DNA of 64,000 bases from the NCBI RefSeq assembly GCF_030269665.1, contig NZ_BSTS01000011.1:224235-288234 (forward strand), read 5' to 3'. The DNA is from Actinomycetospora sp. NBRC 106375 (lineage in GTDB: Bacteria > Actinomycetota > Actinomycetes > Mycobacteriales > Pseudonocardiaceae). Within the stretch, counting starts at the first letter, position 1. Each line of letters opens with the position of its first letter. The position numbers were made by a program, and so were the translations under genes. Below are positions 8,096 through 15,896 of the stretch, piece after piece. Under the pieces are notes generated by a model. The model did no database searches, was not told the origin of the DNA, and saw only the letters and a list, made by a program, of their open reading frames with translations.

Positions 8096-9061
8096 CTACT
8101 CCGGCGGCCCCCAGCCCAGCGCGCCCTGCCGACGGTGCTCGCGCAGGCGGGTGAGGACGTCCTCGCGCAGCTCCGAGGGCAGGAGCTCCGCGATCTGCTC
8201 CCGGCGCAGGGGCAGGTCGAGGAGGCTGAGCTTGACCCGGCTGCGTTGGGCGTGGCGGTCCGGGTCGAGGCGTACGACCTGGGCGGCGTCCGGGTGCGGG
8301 CGCGCGGTGGCGACCGCGCCCGGCGGGAACGCGAGCGTCATGACCCCGTCGACGCGCAGGACGGCGTCGTCGACGTGGGTCTGCCGGATCCGCACCGCGT
8401 CGCCGGCGGGCAGCACGATGGAGTGCGACAGCCCCGACATCGGGGCCACCGGGGTGAGGGCGAGGACGTCGGCGTTCGGCGAGATCACGGGTCCGCCCGC
8501 CGCGTAGTTGTAGGCGGTCGAGCCCGTCGGCGTGGCCAGCACGAGGGCGTCGCAGCGGTAGTAGCCGAACTGCGTGCCCTCGACCTCCAGGTCCAGCTCG
8601 ACCGAGCCGCCCGGCGCGCCGGCGCCGAGGACGACGTCGTTGAACGCGACGACCGTCGCGCCGTCGTGGTCGATCTCGACGCAGCTGTGCTCCTCGACCT
8701 CGTAGCGGTGCTCGGCGAGGCGGTCCAGGGCCGGCCCGATCTCGGCCGGCACGACCTCGACGAGGAAGCCGACGTTGCCGTGGTTGACGCCGAGCACCGG
8801 CACCGGGCGGTCGACGGTCAGCCGCATCGCGCCGAGCATCGTGCCGTCGCCACCCAGGCTGACCAGCGCGTCGACGCGATCCAGGAACTCGGGCTCGGGC
8901 AGCACCTCGACCCCCGGCGGCACCCGCGCGGCCTCCGGCGCGCGCGCCACCACCGTCACGGCGTGCCGGTCGCCCCACGCCAGGAGCGCACGCAGCGAGT
9001 CGTCCACCGGCTTCGTCGGGTGGACCACGACGCCGACGCACGCCAACCGAGGTCGCACCAT
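8096..9061 (-). CDS. nadK: NAD kinase
   Basis: 321 residues, typical of bacterial ATP/polyphosphate-NAD kinase, the cytoplasmic enzyme that makes NADP+ from NAD+. Seen motifs: LGGDGTMLGAMR (about residues 68-79), GVNHGNVGFLVEV, NDVVLGAG and ATPTGSTAYNYAAGGP (near residue 175), all core features of the family. The ATG at 9061 is the first possible start after the divergent intergenic region. It diverges from the ferredoxin-reductase gene with a 113-bp shared upstream region. Actinobacteria often carry more than one NAD-kinase paralogue; this copy is not in the recN neighbourhood, so it may be the secondary one (inference). Confidence 0.93.
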   Translation of the reverse strand: MVRPRLACVGVVVHPTKPVDDSLRALLAWGDRHAVTVVARAPEAARVPPGVEVLPEPEFLDRVDALVSLGGDGTMLGAMRLTVDRPVPVLGVNHGNVGFLVEVVPAEIGPALDRLAEHRYEVEEHSCVEIDHDGATVVAFNDVVLGAGAPGGSVELDLEVEGTQFGYYRCDALVLATPTGSTAYNYAAGGPVISPNADVLALTPVAPMSGLSHSIVLPAGDAVRIRQTHVDDAVLRVDGVMTLAFPPGAVATARPHPDAAQVVRLDPDRHAQRSRVKLSLLDLPLRREQIAELLPSELREDVLTRLREHRRQGALGWGPPE

Positions 9062-9174
9062 GACGTCGATCGTGCCGAAACGGGACGCCGCCCGCGATCT
9101 CCGGGCCCGCGGGGCGGGCCGGCGACGCCGGTCGGCGGGTGACGGGCGCCCGCGGGAGGGCCAGAGTGGACGTC

Positions 9175-10404
9175 ATGGCCGGACACGTGATCGTCGGGGC
9201 GTCGCTCGCCGGGGCGTCCGCCGCAGGGACGCTGCGCGAGGAGGGGTACGACGGCCCCGTCGTCCTCCTCGGCGCCGAGCGGACCGTGCCCTACGAGCGG
9301 CCCCCGCTGTCGAAGGAGTACCTCATGGGCAGCAAGGAGCTCGAGGCGGCCTACGTCCACCCGCCCGCGTGGTACGTCGAGCACGACATCGACCTGCGCC
9401 TCGGCGCCGAGGTGGTGGGCATCGACCGCGACGCGGGCGCGGTCACCCTCGCGGACGGCGGGACCGTCGGCTACGACCGCCTGCTGCTGACGACCGGAGC
9501 CTCGCCGCGCCGGCTCCCGGTCGAGGGGGCCGACCTCGACGGGGTGCACACGCTGCGGACCGCGGACGACGCGGTGACGCTGCGCGGGCTGCTCGCGGAC
9601 GGCGGGCGGCGCCTGGTGGTGATCGGGTCGGGGTGGATCGGCCTCGAGGTCGCCGCCGCGGGCCGCACCCACGGCAACGAGGTGGTCGTGGTCGAGCAGG
9701 AGGACACCCCGCTCAAGGTCGCGCTGGGCGCCGAGCTGGGGGCGGCGTTCGGGGCGCTGCACCGCGAGCACGGCGTCGACCTGCGTCTGTCCTCGGGGGT
9801 CCGGCGGATCACCGGCACCGGCGGGCACGTCACGGGCGTCGAGCTGGCGGACGGGAGCACGGTGCCCGCCGACGACGTCCTCGTCGCCATCGGCGCGGCA
9901 CCGAACGTCGACCTCGCCCGGACCGCAGGCCTGGCGGTGGCGGACGGGATCCGGGTCGACGCGGCGCTGCGCACCGCCGACCCGCGTGTCTTCGCCGCGG
10001 GCGACGTGGCGTCGGCCGACCACCCGCTGGCCGGGATCCCGGTGCGCACGGAGCACTGGGCGAACGCGCTCAACGGCGGGCCGGCGGCCGCGCGGTCGAT
10101 GCTCGGCCAGGACGTCTCGTACGACCGGCTGCCGTACTTCTTCACCGACCAGTACGACCTGGGCATGGAGTACTCGGGCTTCGGCGCGCTCGCCGGGGAC
10201 GCCCGGCTGGTCTACCGCGGCGACCGCGACGGCCGGGAGTTCGTGGTGTTCTGGGTCGACAGGGCCGGCCGTGTCGTGGCGGGCATGAACGTCAACGTCT
10301 GGGACCAGACCGACGCCATCCAGGCGCTGGTGCGCCGCTCGTTCGCCGCGCCCGTCGACGTCGACCGGCTCGGTGACCCGGCGGTGCCCCTCGCCGAGCT
10401 CTGA
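9175..10404 (+). CDS. FAD-dependent ferredoxin/rubredoxin reductase
   Basis: 409 residues with the two-dinucleotide fold of NADH:ferredoxin reductases that serve P450 and dioxygenase systems (putidaredoxin-reductase type). FAD site IVGASLAGASAA (residues 5-16), RPPLSKEYL (about 42-50), NADH site VVIGSGWIGLEVAA (about 145-158), second FAD site FAAGDVAS (about 275-282), and the C-terminal reductase domain with EHWANALNGG. The ATG at 9175 is preferred because the FAD motif then starts at residue 5; an upstream GTG adds an unlikely leader. No ferredoxin or P450 gene is adjacent, so the electron acceptor is unknown. An AraC gene follows 46 bp downstream. Confidence 0.92.
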   Translation: MAGHVIVGASLAGASAAGTLREEGYDGPVVLLGAERTVPYERPPLSKEYLMGSKELEAAYVHPPAWYVEHDIDLRLGAEVVGIDRDAGAVTLADGGTVGYDRLLLTTGASPRRLPVEGADLDGVHTLRTADDAVTLRGLLADGGRRLVVIGSGWIGLEVAAAGRTHGNEVVVVEQEDTPLKVALGAELGAAFGALHREHGVDLRLSSGVRRITGTGGHVTGVELADGSTVPADDVLVAIGAAPNVDLARTAGLAVADGIRVDAALRTADPRVFAAGDVASADHPLAGIPVRTEHWANALNGGPAAARSMLGQDVSYDRLPYFFTDQYDLGMEYSGFGALAGDARLVYRGDRDGREFVVFWVDRAGRVVAGMNVNVWDQTDAIQALVRRSFAAPVDVDRLGDPAVPLAEL

Positions 10405-10450
10405 CCCGGCCCGGTAGACAGGAGCCCTGCGGGTCGGTGGGGGGTGTGGT

Positions 10451-11431
10451 GTGACGGCGGTGTCGGAGCCGCGGAGCTACGAGTTCTCGACCGAGGACCC
10501 GGATCTCGCCTACGAGATGATCTGCTCCCGCTACACGGACAGCACCATCCGGGTCTCCGGGCACCGCGAGCAGTTCCGGTTGCGCGTGCGGGGCACCGAC
10601 ACCGACCTGTTCACCCTCGAGCGGATGCGGCAGACGGTCGCGTTCCACACCAGCACGTCCCCGAGCGGTGCGCTGTTCGTGGCCCGGGCGAACGAGGGCC
10701 GCTGCGAGGTGGCGACCCCGGAGCGCGCGGTGCGCTTCGGCGCCGGGGAGACGGTGCTGATCGACCCGGAGCGGCCCCTCGAGGTGCTCCTCGACGACGT
10801 CGACTACGACGTCGTGCGGCTCGACCTCGCCGCGACCGCGCAGCTGGCGGCCGACGCGTCCGGGCTGGATGCCGCAGACGTCCGGTTCCGGCTGTCCCGA
10901 CCGGTCTCGGACGGGCGCGCGCGGCACTGGCGGGCGGTGACCGAGCACGTGCGGCGCGAGGTGCTCGGCAACGACGAGATCGCCGCCAGCCCGCTCGCGC
11001 GCGCCGAGGCGTTCCGCCTCCTGGCCACGGCCCTGATCCACACCTTCCCGAACACGGCGCTGGAGGCCCTCGAGGACCCGGCCCACCCCGGCCCCGGTGT
11101 CGGGGAGCCCGCGGTGGTGCGCCGGGCGATCGAGTACATCGAGGGCCACGCCGGGGAGCCGATCGACGTCGCCGACATCGCGGCCGCCGCCGGCATCGGT
11201 CCGCGCGGGCTGCAGCACGCCTTCCGGCGGCACCGCGACACGACCCCGCGCGACCAGCTCCGCACGACCCGCCTCGACCGCGCCCACCGCGATCTCCAGG
11301 ACGGCGACCCCGGGCACGGCGACACCGTCTCGGGCATCGCCCACCGCTGGGGCTTCACGCACCTCGGGCGCTTCACCGCGGCCTACCGCGACCGGTTCGG
11401 GGTCGCGCCGAGCGAGACCCTGCGTCGCTGA
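10451..11431 (+). CDS. AraC-family transcriptional regulator
   Basis: 326 residues. The N-terminal about 180 residues form an AraC-binding-like (AraC_binding_2) sensory domain. The C-terminal double helix-turn-helix begins near residue 218 with AIEYIEGHAGEPIDVADIAA, followed by GIGPRGLQHAFRRH and, in the second HTH, ISGIAHRWGF-type sequence (VSGIAHRWGFTHLGRFTAAY). Such proteins usually activate a nearby catabolic gene in response to an aromatic or aliphatic effector. The GTG start at 10451 is 46 bp after the reductase gene. The intergenic DNA after its stop (11432-11673) shows only short GC-rich dyads and no clear gene. Confidence 0.92.
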   Translation: MTAVSEPRSYEFSTEDPDLAYEMICSRYTDSTIRVSGHREQFRLRVRGTDTDLFTLERMRQTVAFHTSTSPSGALFVARANEGRCEVATPERAVRFGAGETVLIDPERPLEVLLDDVDYDVVRLDLAATAQLAADASGLDAADVRFRLSRPVSDGRARHWRAVTEHVRREVLGNDEIAASPLARAEAFRLLATALIHTFPNTALEALEDPAHPGPGVGEPAVVRRAIEYIEGHAGEPIDVADIAAAAGIGPRGLQHAFRRHRDTTPRDQLRTTRLDRAHRDLQDGDPGHGDTVSGIAHRWGFTHLGRFTAAYRDRFGVAPSETLRR

Positions 11432-11673
11432 GCGCGTCGCTCCTGGTCGCTACGCGAGATCACGAGTACGGTTCGCGACAGGCGGTCCCGCGCGGCGGCT
11501 CGTTCGCTCGGGGGAGCGGACGGAGTGGCGGCGCGCGCCGCGGGCTCTCCGATGGTGGGTCCAACCGCGCGGCCCACTCCGTCGCCCGGAGCCACCGCTC
11601 CCGACCGCGCCTCCCCCCGGTGCGGTCGCCTGGTGGCTCCGGGTCCGTCTCCTCCCTCGGGCGGCGAGGTGGT

Positions 11674-11880
11674 GTGGGCGTGGACGCCGAGTCGTGCGAC
11701 GGGTACGTCGTCGTGGTGGTGCGCCGGGAGAGCGGCGAGGCCGAGTGCTACGGCCCGTTCGACGAGGTCGCCGAGGCTGCCGACTTCGTCATGCGTGCGC
11801 GCGAGGAGTCCGCGGCACCGGAGTTCGACGACGTCGACGTCGACGTGCTGCGCTGGCACCGCATGGACCTCGGGGACTGA
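11674..11880 (+). CDS. Small hypothetical protein
   Basis: 68 residues, acidic, with the core DGYVVVVVRRESGEAECYGP followed by an alpha helix (FDEVAEAADFVMRAREES) and the strand-like DDVDVDVLRWHRM. The beta-beta-alpha-beta look suggests a small folded domain; I do not recognise a named family. Two in-frame GTG starts (11674, 11680) are possible; 11674 has GGCGAGG six bases upstream. The stop is 17 bases before a strong hairpin at the start of the VOC gene. Whether it belongs with the AraC gene upstream (242 bp away) is unclear. Confidence 0.6.
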   Translation: MGVDAESCDGYVVVVVRRESGEAECYGPFDEVAEAADFVMRAREESAAPEFDDVDVDVLRWHRMDLGD

Positions 11881-11897
11881 CGCTGCTCCGACCGGCC

Positions 11898-11943
11898 CAT
11901 GTGAGTGATTTTCCCGGCCATAGCCGGGAAAATCACTCACATG
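11898..11943 (+). terminator. Perfect 21-bp stem hairpin covering a start codon
   Basis: Arms CATGTGAGTGATTTTCCCGGC (the first 20 of 21 bases start at 11898, arm 11898-11918) and its exact complement (11923-11943) enclose the loop CATA. It follows the small gene ending at 11880, so it can act as a terminator without a T-tract. The right arm contains the ATG (11941) of the next gene, so the same structure would also sequester that gene's initiation region in any read-through RNA. Confidence 0.7.
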
Positions 11944-12381
11944 CTGCTGAGCGGGGTGGACCACATCGCCGTGCTGACCCACGACCCGGCGCGGATGGGC
12001 GCGTTCTACGAGGCCGTCTTCGACGCGGAGATCGGGCCGACGCGACCGCACGGCCAGCAGGGCGAGGAGACGATGACGGTGATGCGGATCGGCCCGCACA
12101 CCGAGCTCAACGTCTTCACCGTCCCGAGCAGCGACGGCGCGGACCGCCAGACGCCGATGTGGCACCGGGGCCGGCTCGACCACTTCGGCCTGCACGCCGG
12201 GTCGTACGCCGCGTTCGCGACGATCCGCGAGCGGCTGATCGACCAGGGCGCCTCGGACGGCACCGTCAACGACTTCGGCGGGGCCTTCAGCATGTTCTTC
12301 CGCGACCCCGACGGGCTCGAGGGCGAGGTGCTGGTGCCCAAGGCCGCCGACGGGTCGCACCCGGTGCGGGGTGGCGGGTGA
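11941..12381 (+). CDS. VOC-superfamily (glyoxalase/dioxygenase-like) protein
   Basis: 146 residues, one vicinal-oxygen-chelate domain built from two beta-alpha-beta-beta-beta units. It begins GVDHIAVLTHDPARMGAFYEAVF (first metal-ligand position His8), has LDHFGLHAGS in the second half (His near residue 81) and ends with FFRDPDGLEGEVLVP, where Glu in LEGEV is the third ligand position. A metal-dependent lyase, isomerase or resistance function is possible; the substrate is not evident. The ATG at 11941 sits in the right arm of a strong hairpin. Its stop overlaps the GTG start of the FMN reductase gene by four bases, so the two are coupled. Confidence 0.85.
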   Translation: MLLSGVDHIAVLTHDPARMGAFYEAVFDAEIGPTRPHGQQGEETMTVMRIGPHTELNVFTVPSSDGADRQTPMWHRGRLDHFGLHAGSYAAFATIRERLIDQGASDGTVNDFGGAFSMFFRDPDGLEGEVLVPKAADGSHPVRGGG

Positions 12382-12914
12382 CCGCGGTCCTCCTCCTCTC
12401 GGGGAGCACGCGGGCCGGCTCGACCAGCACCGCCGCGCTGCGCACGCTCGCCGCCCTGGAGCCCGACCGCACGCGCCTGTACGCCGAGCTGGTCGCGCTC
12501 CCGGCGTTCGACCCTGATCTCGACGCGGACCCGCTGCCGCCGCCCGTGGCGCGGCTGCGCGCGGCGCTCGGCGAGGCCGCCGGGGTGCTCGTCTGCACGC
12601 CGGAGTACGCGGGCGCCCTGCCCGGCGCGTTCAAGAACCTGCTCGACTGGACCGTCGGCGGCCACGAGATGCCCGGGCTCCCGGTCGGCTGGGTCAACGT
12701 GTCGTCGATCGCCGCCCCGACGGGCGGGCGCGGCGCGCACGACGAGCTGCGCACGGTGCTCGGCTATGTGCAGGCGCGCGTGGTCGACGACGCCTGCCGC
12801 CGCCACCCGCTGTCCCGCGGCGACGTCGGTGCCGACGGCCTGGTCGCGGACCCGGCGACGCACCGGGTGCTCCGCGAGGTGCTGGCGGCAGTGCTCAGCG
12901 CTGGCCGGGCCTGA
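12378..12914 (+). CDS. NADPH-dependent FMN reductase (flavodoxin fold)
   Basis: 178 residues. It has the flavodoxin-like FMN reductase features: the phosphate loop LLLSGSTRAGSTSTAALR (residues 4-21), PAFDPDLD, and the FMN-contact segment CTPEYAGALPGAFKNLLDW (about 76-94). It would reduce free FMN with NADPH, or act as a small quinone reductase. The GTG start overlaps the VOC stop codon (GTGA). The gene is convergent with a thioesterase gene and their 3' ends overlap by 20 bp. It could supply reduced flavin to a two-component monooxygenase elsewhere, for example the hydroxylase at 30618-31850, but nothing in the sequence links them. Confidence 0.88.
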   Translation: MTAVLLLSGSTRAGSTSTAALRTLAALEPDRTRLYAELVALPAFDPDLDADPLPPPVARLRAALGEAAGVLVCTPEYAGALPGAFKNLLDWTVGGHEMPGLPVGWVNVSSIAAPTGGRGAHDELRTVLGYVQARVVDDACRRHPLSRGDVGADGLVADPATHRVLREVLAAVLSAGRA

Positions 12915-13542
12915 GCTCGACGAACAGCGCCGAGGCCTCGGCGCAGAGCCGGTCGCCCTCGGAGAGGGTGCCCCGCAGGTAGCGCTTCCGGCCCTCCGCG
13001 CGCTCGAACCACGCCGCGACCCGCAGGTCGGTGTCGATCGGTGCGACCGAGCGGTAGTCGACGTGGAGGTACGCGGTCCGGGAGCGGGGACGCCCGCCGG
13101 AGATGTCGAGCCGGCCGAGCACGTCGTCGAACAGGTACGGGATCGCCCCGCCGTGGACGACGCCGTTGCTGCCCAGGAAATGCGCGCCGAAGCGGACGTG
13201 CCCGGTCACGCGGTCGTCGCCGATCTCGTCGATGTGCAGCGGCGGGGCGCCGAGCGCGCCCCGCCCGGGGGCGGCGAGCAGGCGCCCCGAGAGCCGCGCG
13301 GTCTCCTCCACCGCGCAGTCGGCCAGCGCGGCGTTGATCTCGGCGATCGCCTTGGTGGTGCGCGTGACGAGCTCGCCGTCCGGGGCCGCGGCCGCGACGC
13401 GGTCGAGGAGCTCCCGGAGCTCGTCGATCATGTCCGTGTAGCCCTCGGGGACCGGCTGTCCCGACCAGGTCTCCCGGTCGGGGGCGTGCGGGTCGGTGCG
13501 GGCCAGCGGGGCGGAGAGCCCGTTCTCCTGCTCGTCGCCCAC
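12895..13542 (-). CDS. PaaI/hotdog-fold thioesterase
   Basis: 215 residues. The C-terminal half is a hotdog-fold domain with GNxG/VVHGG-type signature: FLGSNGVVHGGAIPYLFDD (near residues 128-146), where the His-Gly-Gly turn and acidic residue form the acyl-CoA thioesterase site. An N-terminal helical extension of about 90 residues is present. Such enzymes hydrolyse acyl- or aryl-CoA thioesters in catabolic pathways. The GTG at 13542 is chosen for the GGAG located about eight bases upstream. Its 3' end overlaps that of the convergent FMN reductase gene by 20 bp. Confidence 0.82.
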   Translation of the reverse strand: MGDEQENGLSAPLARTDPHAPDRETWSGQPVPEGYTDMIDELRELLDRVAAAAPDGELVTRTTKAIAEINAALADCAVEETARLSGRLLAAPGRGALGAPPLHIDEIGDDRVTGHVRFGAHFLGSNGVVHGGAIPYLFDDVLGRLDISGGRPRSRTAYLHVDYRSVAPIDTDLRVAAWFERAEGRKRYLRGTLSEGDRLCAEASALFVELRPGQR

Positions 13543-13645
13543 GTCTGCTCCTGACTCCCGGCGCCTGGTCCACCTCACCGTGGTCCACTCCCGCCCGCGA
13601 CGCACCCCCGGGGTCCCGCGACGTGCACAGCCTCACGTCCGCGGG

Positions 13646-13888
13646 CTACCACCCCAGCTCGCCGTCGTCCTCGGCGAAGACGCCGGTCGGCCCGTCGGGA
13701 CCGATCGTGGCCATGCGGACCACGGTCGCCGCGCTGACCTCGACCGGGCGGCCGAGCGGGTTGGCCGCGCCCCCGAGCTCGGTCGCGGTGTAGCCGGGCT
13801 CGACGGCGTTGATCTTCACCCCGGGCTCGGCCCGCGCGTACTGCACCGTGAGCATCGAGACGGCCGCCTTGCTCGCGCCGTAGACGGC
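13646..13888 (-). pseudogene. 3' remnant of an SDR-family oxidoreductase
   Basis: About 81 codons with no start region. The fragment carries the short-chain dehydrogenase active site YGASKAAVSMLTVQYA and the downstream VKINAVEPGYTATEL, then RMATIGPDGPTGVFAEDD and the C-terminal Trp usual for this SDR group. The Rossmann NAD-binding half (about 150 residues) is absent; instead the sequence runs straight into the tail of a divergently oriented regulator gene. The best explanation is a deletion that removed the 5' part of this gene. Translation from an internal ATG (13855) would give no functional enzyme. Confidence 0.7.
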
Positions 13889-14014
13889 GACACGCTGGTC
13901 GTCGCCACCGACGACGTGCGGATCATGGTCTACACCGCCGAGCCGGGCACCGAGGACGCCGAGCGCCTCGCGCTGGCGGTCGTCCTCGGTACCCAGACCC
14001 TGGTCGAGCGCTGA
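13889..14014 (+). pseudogene. 3' remnant of an XRE/MmyB-type regulator
   Basis: About 41 codons reading DTLVVATDDVRIMVYTAEPG and then a helix that ends LGTQTLVER. This matches the extreme C-terminus of MmyB-like XRE regulators, in which a V-x-YTAEPG strand precedes the last helix; compare the intact regulator at 41356-42198 (QMVVLTPAD then the final helix). The helix-turn-helix and ligand-binding regions are missing. Together with the facing SDR tail it forms the two ends of a once divergent regulator/target pair. Confidence 0.55.
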
Positions 14015-14020
14015 CGACGG

Positions 14021-14917
14021 TCAGGCGTCCCGGTACGCGCCGGCCTTGATGTCGGAGAGCAGGCCCGGGCCCGTCGGGGTCCAGTCGAACGTCTCCCGGG
14101 TCCAGTCGCTCGACGCCGCCAGGTCGAGGGAGAAGAAGCGCCCGATGAAGCCGAAGTGGTCGACCGCGTCCTCGGGCGCCACGGACGTCACCGGGACGCC
14201 GAGGGCGTCGCCGATGGCCTGGGCGATCTCGCGGGTCGGGATCGCCTCCTCGGCCACGGCGTGCAGGCGCGCCCCGGCCGGCGCCTGCTCGAGCCCGAGC
14301 CGCACGAGGCGTGCGGCGTCGGAGCGGTGCACCGCCGACCAGCGCGCGGCGCCGTCGGCGACGTACGCGGAGACACCGTGGCGCTTGGCGGCCGCCGTGA
14401 TCAGGGCGATGAAGCCGTGGTCGCCGTCGCCGTGGGTGGTCGGCGCGAACCGGGCGGCCACGGCCCGCACGCCCCGGTCGACGTAGGCGAACGCGAGGTT
14501 CTCGGTGCCGCCGCGCGGGGCGTCGGGTCCGATCCCGCGCGACGGGTCGGCCTCGGTGGACGGGCGGCCGACGGCGAGCCCGGCGACGCCGGACGCCAGC
14601 ACCAGCGGCCGGCCGGTCCCGACGAGCGCCTCGGCGAGGGTCTCGACGGCCGCCCGCTCGGCGCGGTCGGACTCCTTCGGGTTCGCCCAGTCGTGCTTGT
14701 TCGCGAGGTGGACGACGCCCTCGGCGTCGCGCGCGCCGCGGCGCAGGGCGTCGAGGTCGTCGAGGTCGCCGCGCAGGACCGCGGCGCCCTTCGCCTCGAG
14801 GGACGACGCCGAGCCCTCGGAGCGGGCGAGGCCGACGACCTCGTGACCCGCGGCGAGCAGCTCGTCGACGGTGGCGGAGCCGATCCATCCGCTGGCTCCG
14901 GTGACGAAAACACGCAT
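14021..14917 (-). CDS. NAD(P)-dependent extended SDR (epimerase/reductase)
   Basis: 298 residues. N-terminal Rossmann motif VFVTGASGWIGSATVDELL (residues 3-21) and an atypical-SDR body with VVHLANKHDW and later WSAVHRSDAARLVRLGLE (about 190-207). The length and motifs match the NAD-dependent epimerase/dehydratase-like reductases common in actinobacteria. The classical YxxxK is not obvious; the family is an atypical extended SDR, so the reaction is unknown (probably reduction of a carbonyl or quinone). It diverges from a TetR gene, and the 88-bp space between them holds two operator-like dyads, so the TetR protein probably represses both genes. Confidence 0.88.
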   Translation of the reverse strand: MRVFVTGASGWIGSATVDELLAAGHEVVGLARSEGSASSLEAKGAAVLRGDLDDLDALRRGARDAEGVVHLANKHDWANPKESDRAERAAVETLAEALVGTGRPLVLASGVAGLAVGRPSTEADPSRGIGPDAPRGGTENLAFAYVDRGVRAVAARFAPTTHGDGDHGFIALITAAAKRHGVSAYVADGAARWSAVHRSDAARLVRLGLEQAPAGARLHAVAEEAIPTREIAQAIGDALGVPVTSVAPEDAVDHFGFIGRFFSLDLAASSDWTRETFDWTPTGPGLLSDIKAGAYRDA

Positions 14918-14949
14918 CGTGCGTGGCCTCCTCTGCCCTCCCGGGCGTC

Positions 14950-14997
14950 ATGTCAGCTGCTGACATCACTGTAGACCCTCATGTCAGTGGCTGTCAT
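14950..14997. promoter_or_regulatory. Two TetR-type operator dyads between SDR and TetR genes
   Basis: Site 1 is a perfect 17-bp palindrome, ATGTCAGC-T-GCTGACAT (14950-14966). Site 2, ATGTCAGT-G-GCTGTCAT (14981-14997), has the same half with two mismatches. The centres are 31 bp apart, about three helical turns, on one DNA face. They fill the gap between the divergent starts at 14917 and 15006, as expected for the operator of the adjacent TetR regulator. Confidence 0.7.
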
Positions 14998-15005
14998 CGC
15001 CTAGG

Positions 15006-15590
15006 ATGGACGGCATGGTGCGGTGGCAGCCCGGAGCGCGCGAGCGGCTGCAGGCCGCCGCGCTCGAGCGCTTCGCCGCGCAGGGCTTCGAGGGCACGAC
15101 GGTCGCCGAGATCGCCGCGACCGCCGGCCTCACCGAGCGCACGTTCTTCCGCTACTTCGCCGACAAGCGCGAGGTGCTCTTCGCCGGCCAGGACGAGTTC
15201 GAGCGGCTGTTCGTCGACGGCATCGCGCGGGCCCCGGACGCCGACCCGATGGGCCTCGTCGCCGCGGCGCTCGAGGGCGCGACCACGTTCTTCGCCGAGG
15301 AGCGCCGGCCCTGGTCGCGGGCGCGCCAGGTCGTCATCGACGCCGACCCGGGCCTGCAGGAGCGCGAGCTGCTCAAGCTCTCCGGCCTCGCCGCGGCCAT
15401 GACACGGGGCCTGCGGCACCGGGGCGTCGACCCGATCCCGGCGGCGCTCGCCGCGGAGAGCGGGGTCGCGGTGTTCCGGGTGGCGTTCGGGACGTGGATC
15501 GCGGAGGGCGAGGAGCGCTCCCTGATCGACATCCAGCGTGCGGTGCTCGCCGAGCTGCGCACGGTGGTGGACGGTCAGCCCGTGGGGTGA
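15006..15590 (+). CDS. TetR-family transcriptional regulator
   Basis: 194 residues. N-terminal HTH: RERLQAAALERFAAQGFEGT, then TVAEIAATAGLTERTFFRYF and ADKREVLF (residues about 10-60), the standard TetR DNA-binding layout. The C-terminal ligand domain is all-helical and not specific. Two in-frame ATG codons (15006 and 15015) are possible; the first is taken. It is divergent from an SDR gene and sits beside two matching operator dyads, so it probably represses itself and the SDR in the absence of an unknown ligand. Confidence 0.9.
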   Translation: MDGMVRWQPGARERLQAAALERFAAQGFEGTTVAEIAATAGLTERTFFRYFADKREVLFAGQDEFERLFVDGIARAPDADPMGLVAAALEGATTFFAEERRPWSRARQVVIDADPGLQERELLKLSGLAAAMTRGLRHRGVDPIPAALAAESGVAVFRVAFGTWIAEGEERSLIDIQRAVLAELRTVVDGQPVG

Positions 15591-15594
15591 CCGA

Positions 15595-15825
15595 TCAGTC
15601 CTGCGCGTCCCGCAGCGCCAGCACCACCCGCATGACGTGCTCGACCGCCGTCTCGAACACCGCGCCCCGCAGCTCGCCGCGGTCGGCCAGGTTCTGGGCC
15701 GCGAAGCCGAGCATCCGCTCCGGGCCGAGGCGTCGCACCAGCAGCGCCGCGATCTCCTCGAGGTCGAGGCCGGGGTGGTCCAGGCGCGTCAGGGCGAACT
15801 CGACGATCAGCTCCTCGTCGGTCAC
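15595..15825 (-). CDS. Small helical hypothetical protein
   Basis: 76 residues, mostly alpha-helical: EELIVEFALTRL, then LDLEEIAALLVRRLGPERML and a final helix ending VVLALRDAQD. No named family is recognised. The GTG at 15825 follows a GGGAGGGAGG purine run, a strong ribosome binding site. It lies 71 bp downstream of the alpha/beta hydrolase gene at the end of the eight-gene Mo-hydroxylase operon on the same strand, so it may be its last gene. It is convergent with the TetR gene, with a 4-bp gap. Confidence 0.6.
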   Translation of the reverse strand: MTDEELIVEFALTRLDHPGLDLEEIAALLVRRLGPERMLGFAAQNLADRGELRGAVFETAVEHVMRVVLALRDAQD

Positions 15826-15896
15826 GGCGGCCTCCCTCCCCCCGGGGTGCCCATCATGCGCCGTCGCCGGCGGGGGAGGTCCGTTCGAGGCCGACG

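Noticed and set aside
11432..11673. Small gene between AraC and the 68-residue protein
   Set aside because: The open frame has Ala/Pro/Arg-rich out-of-frame composition and overlaps the better small gene.
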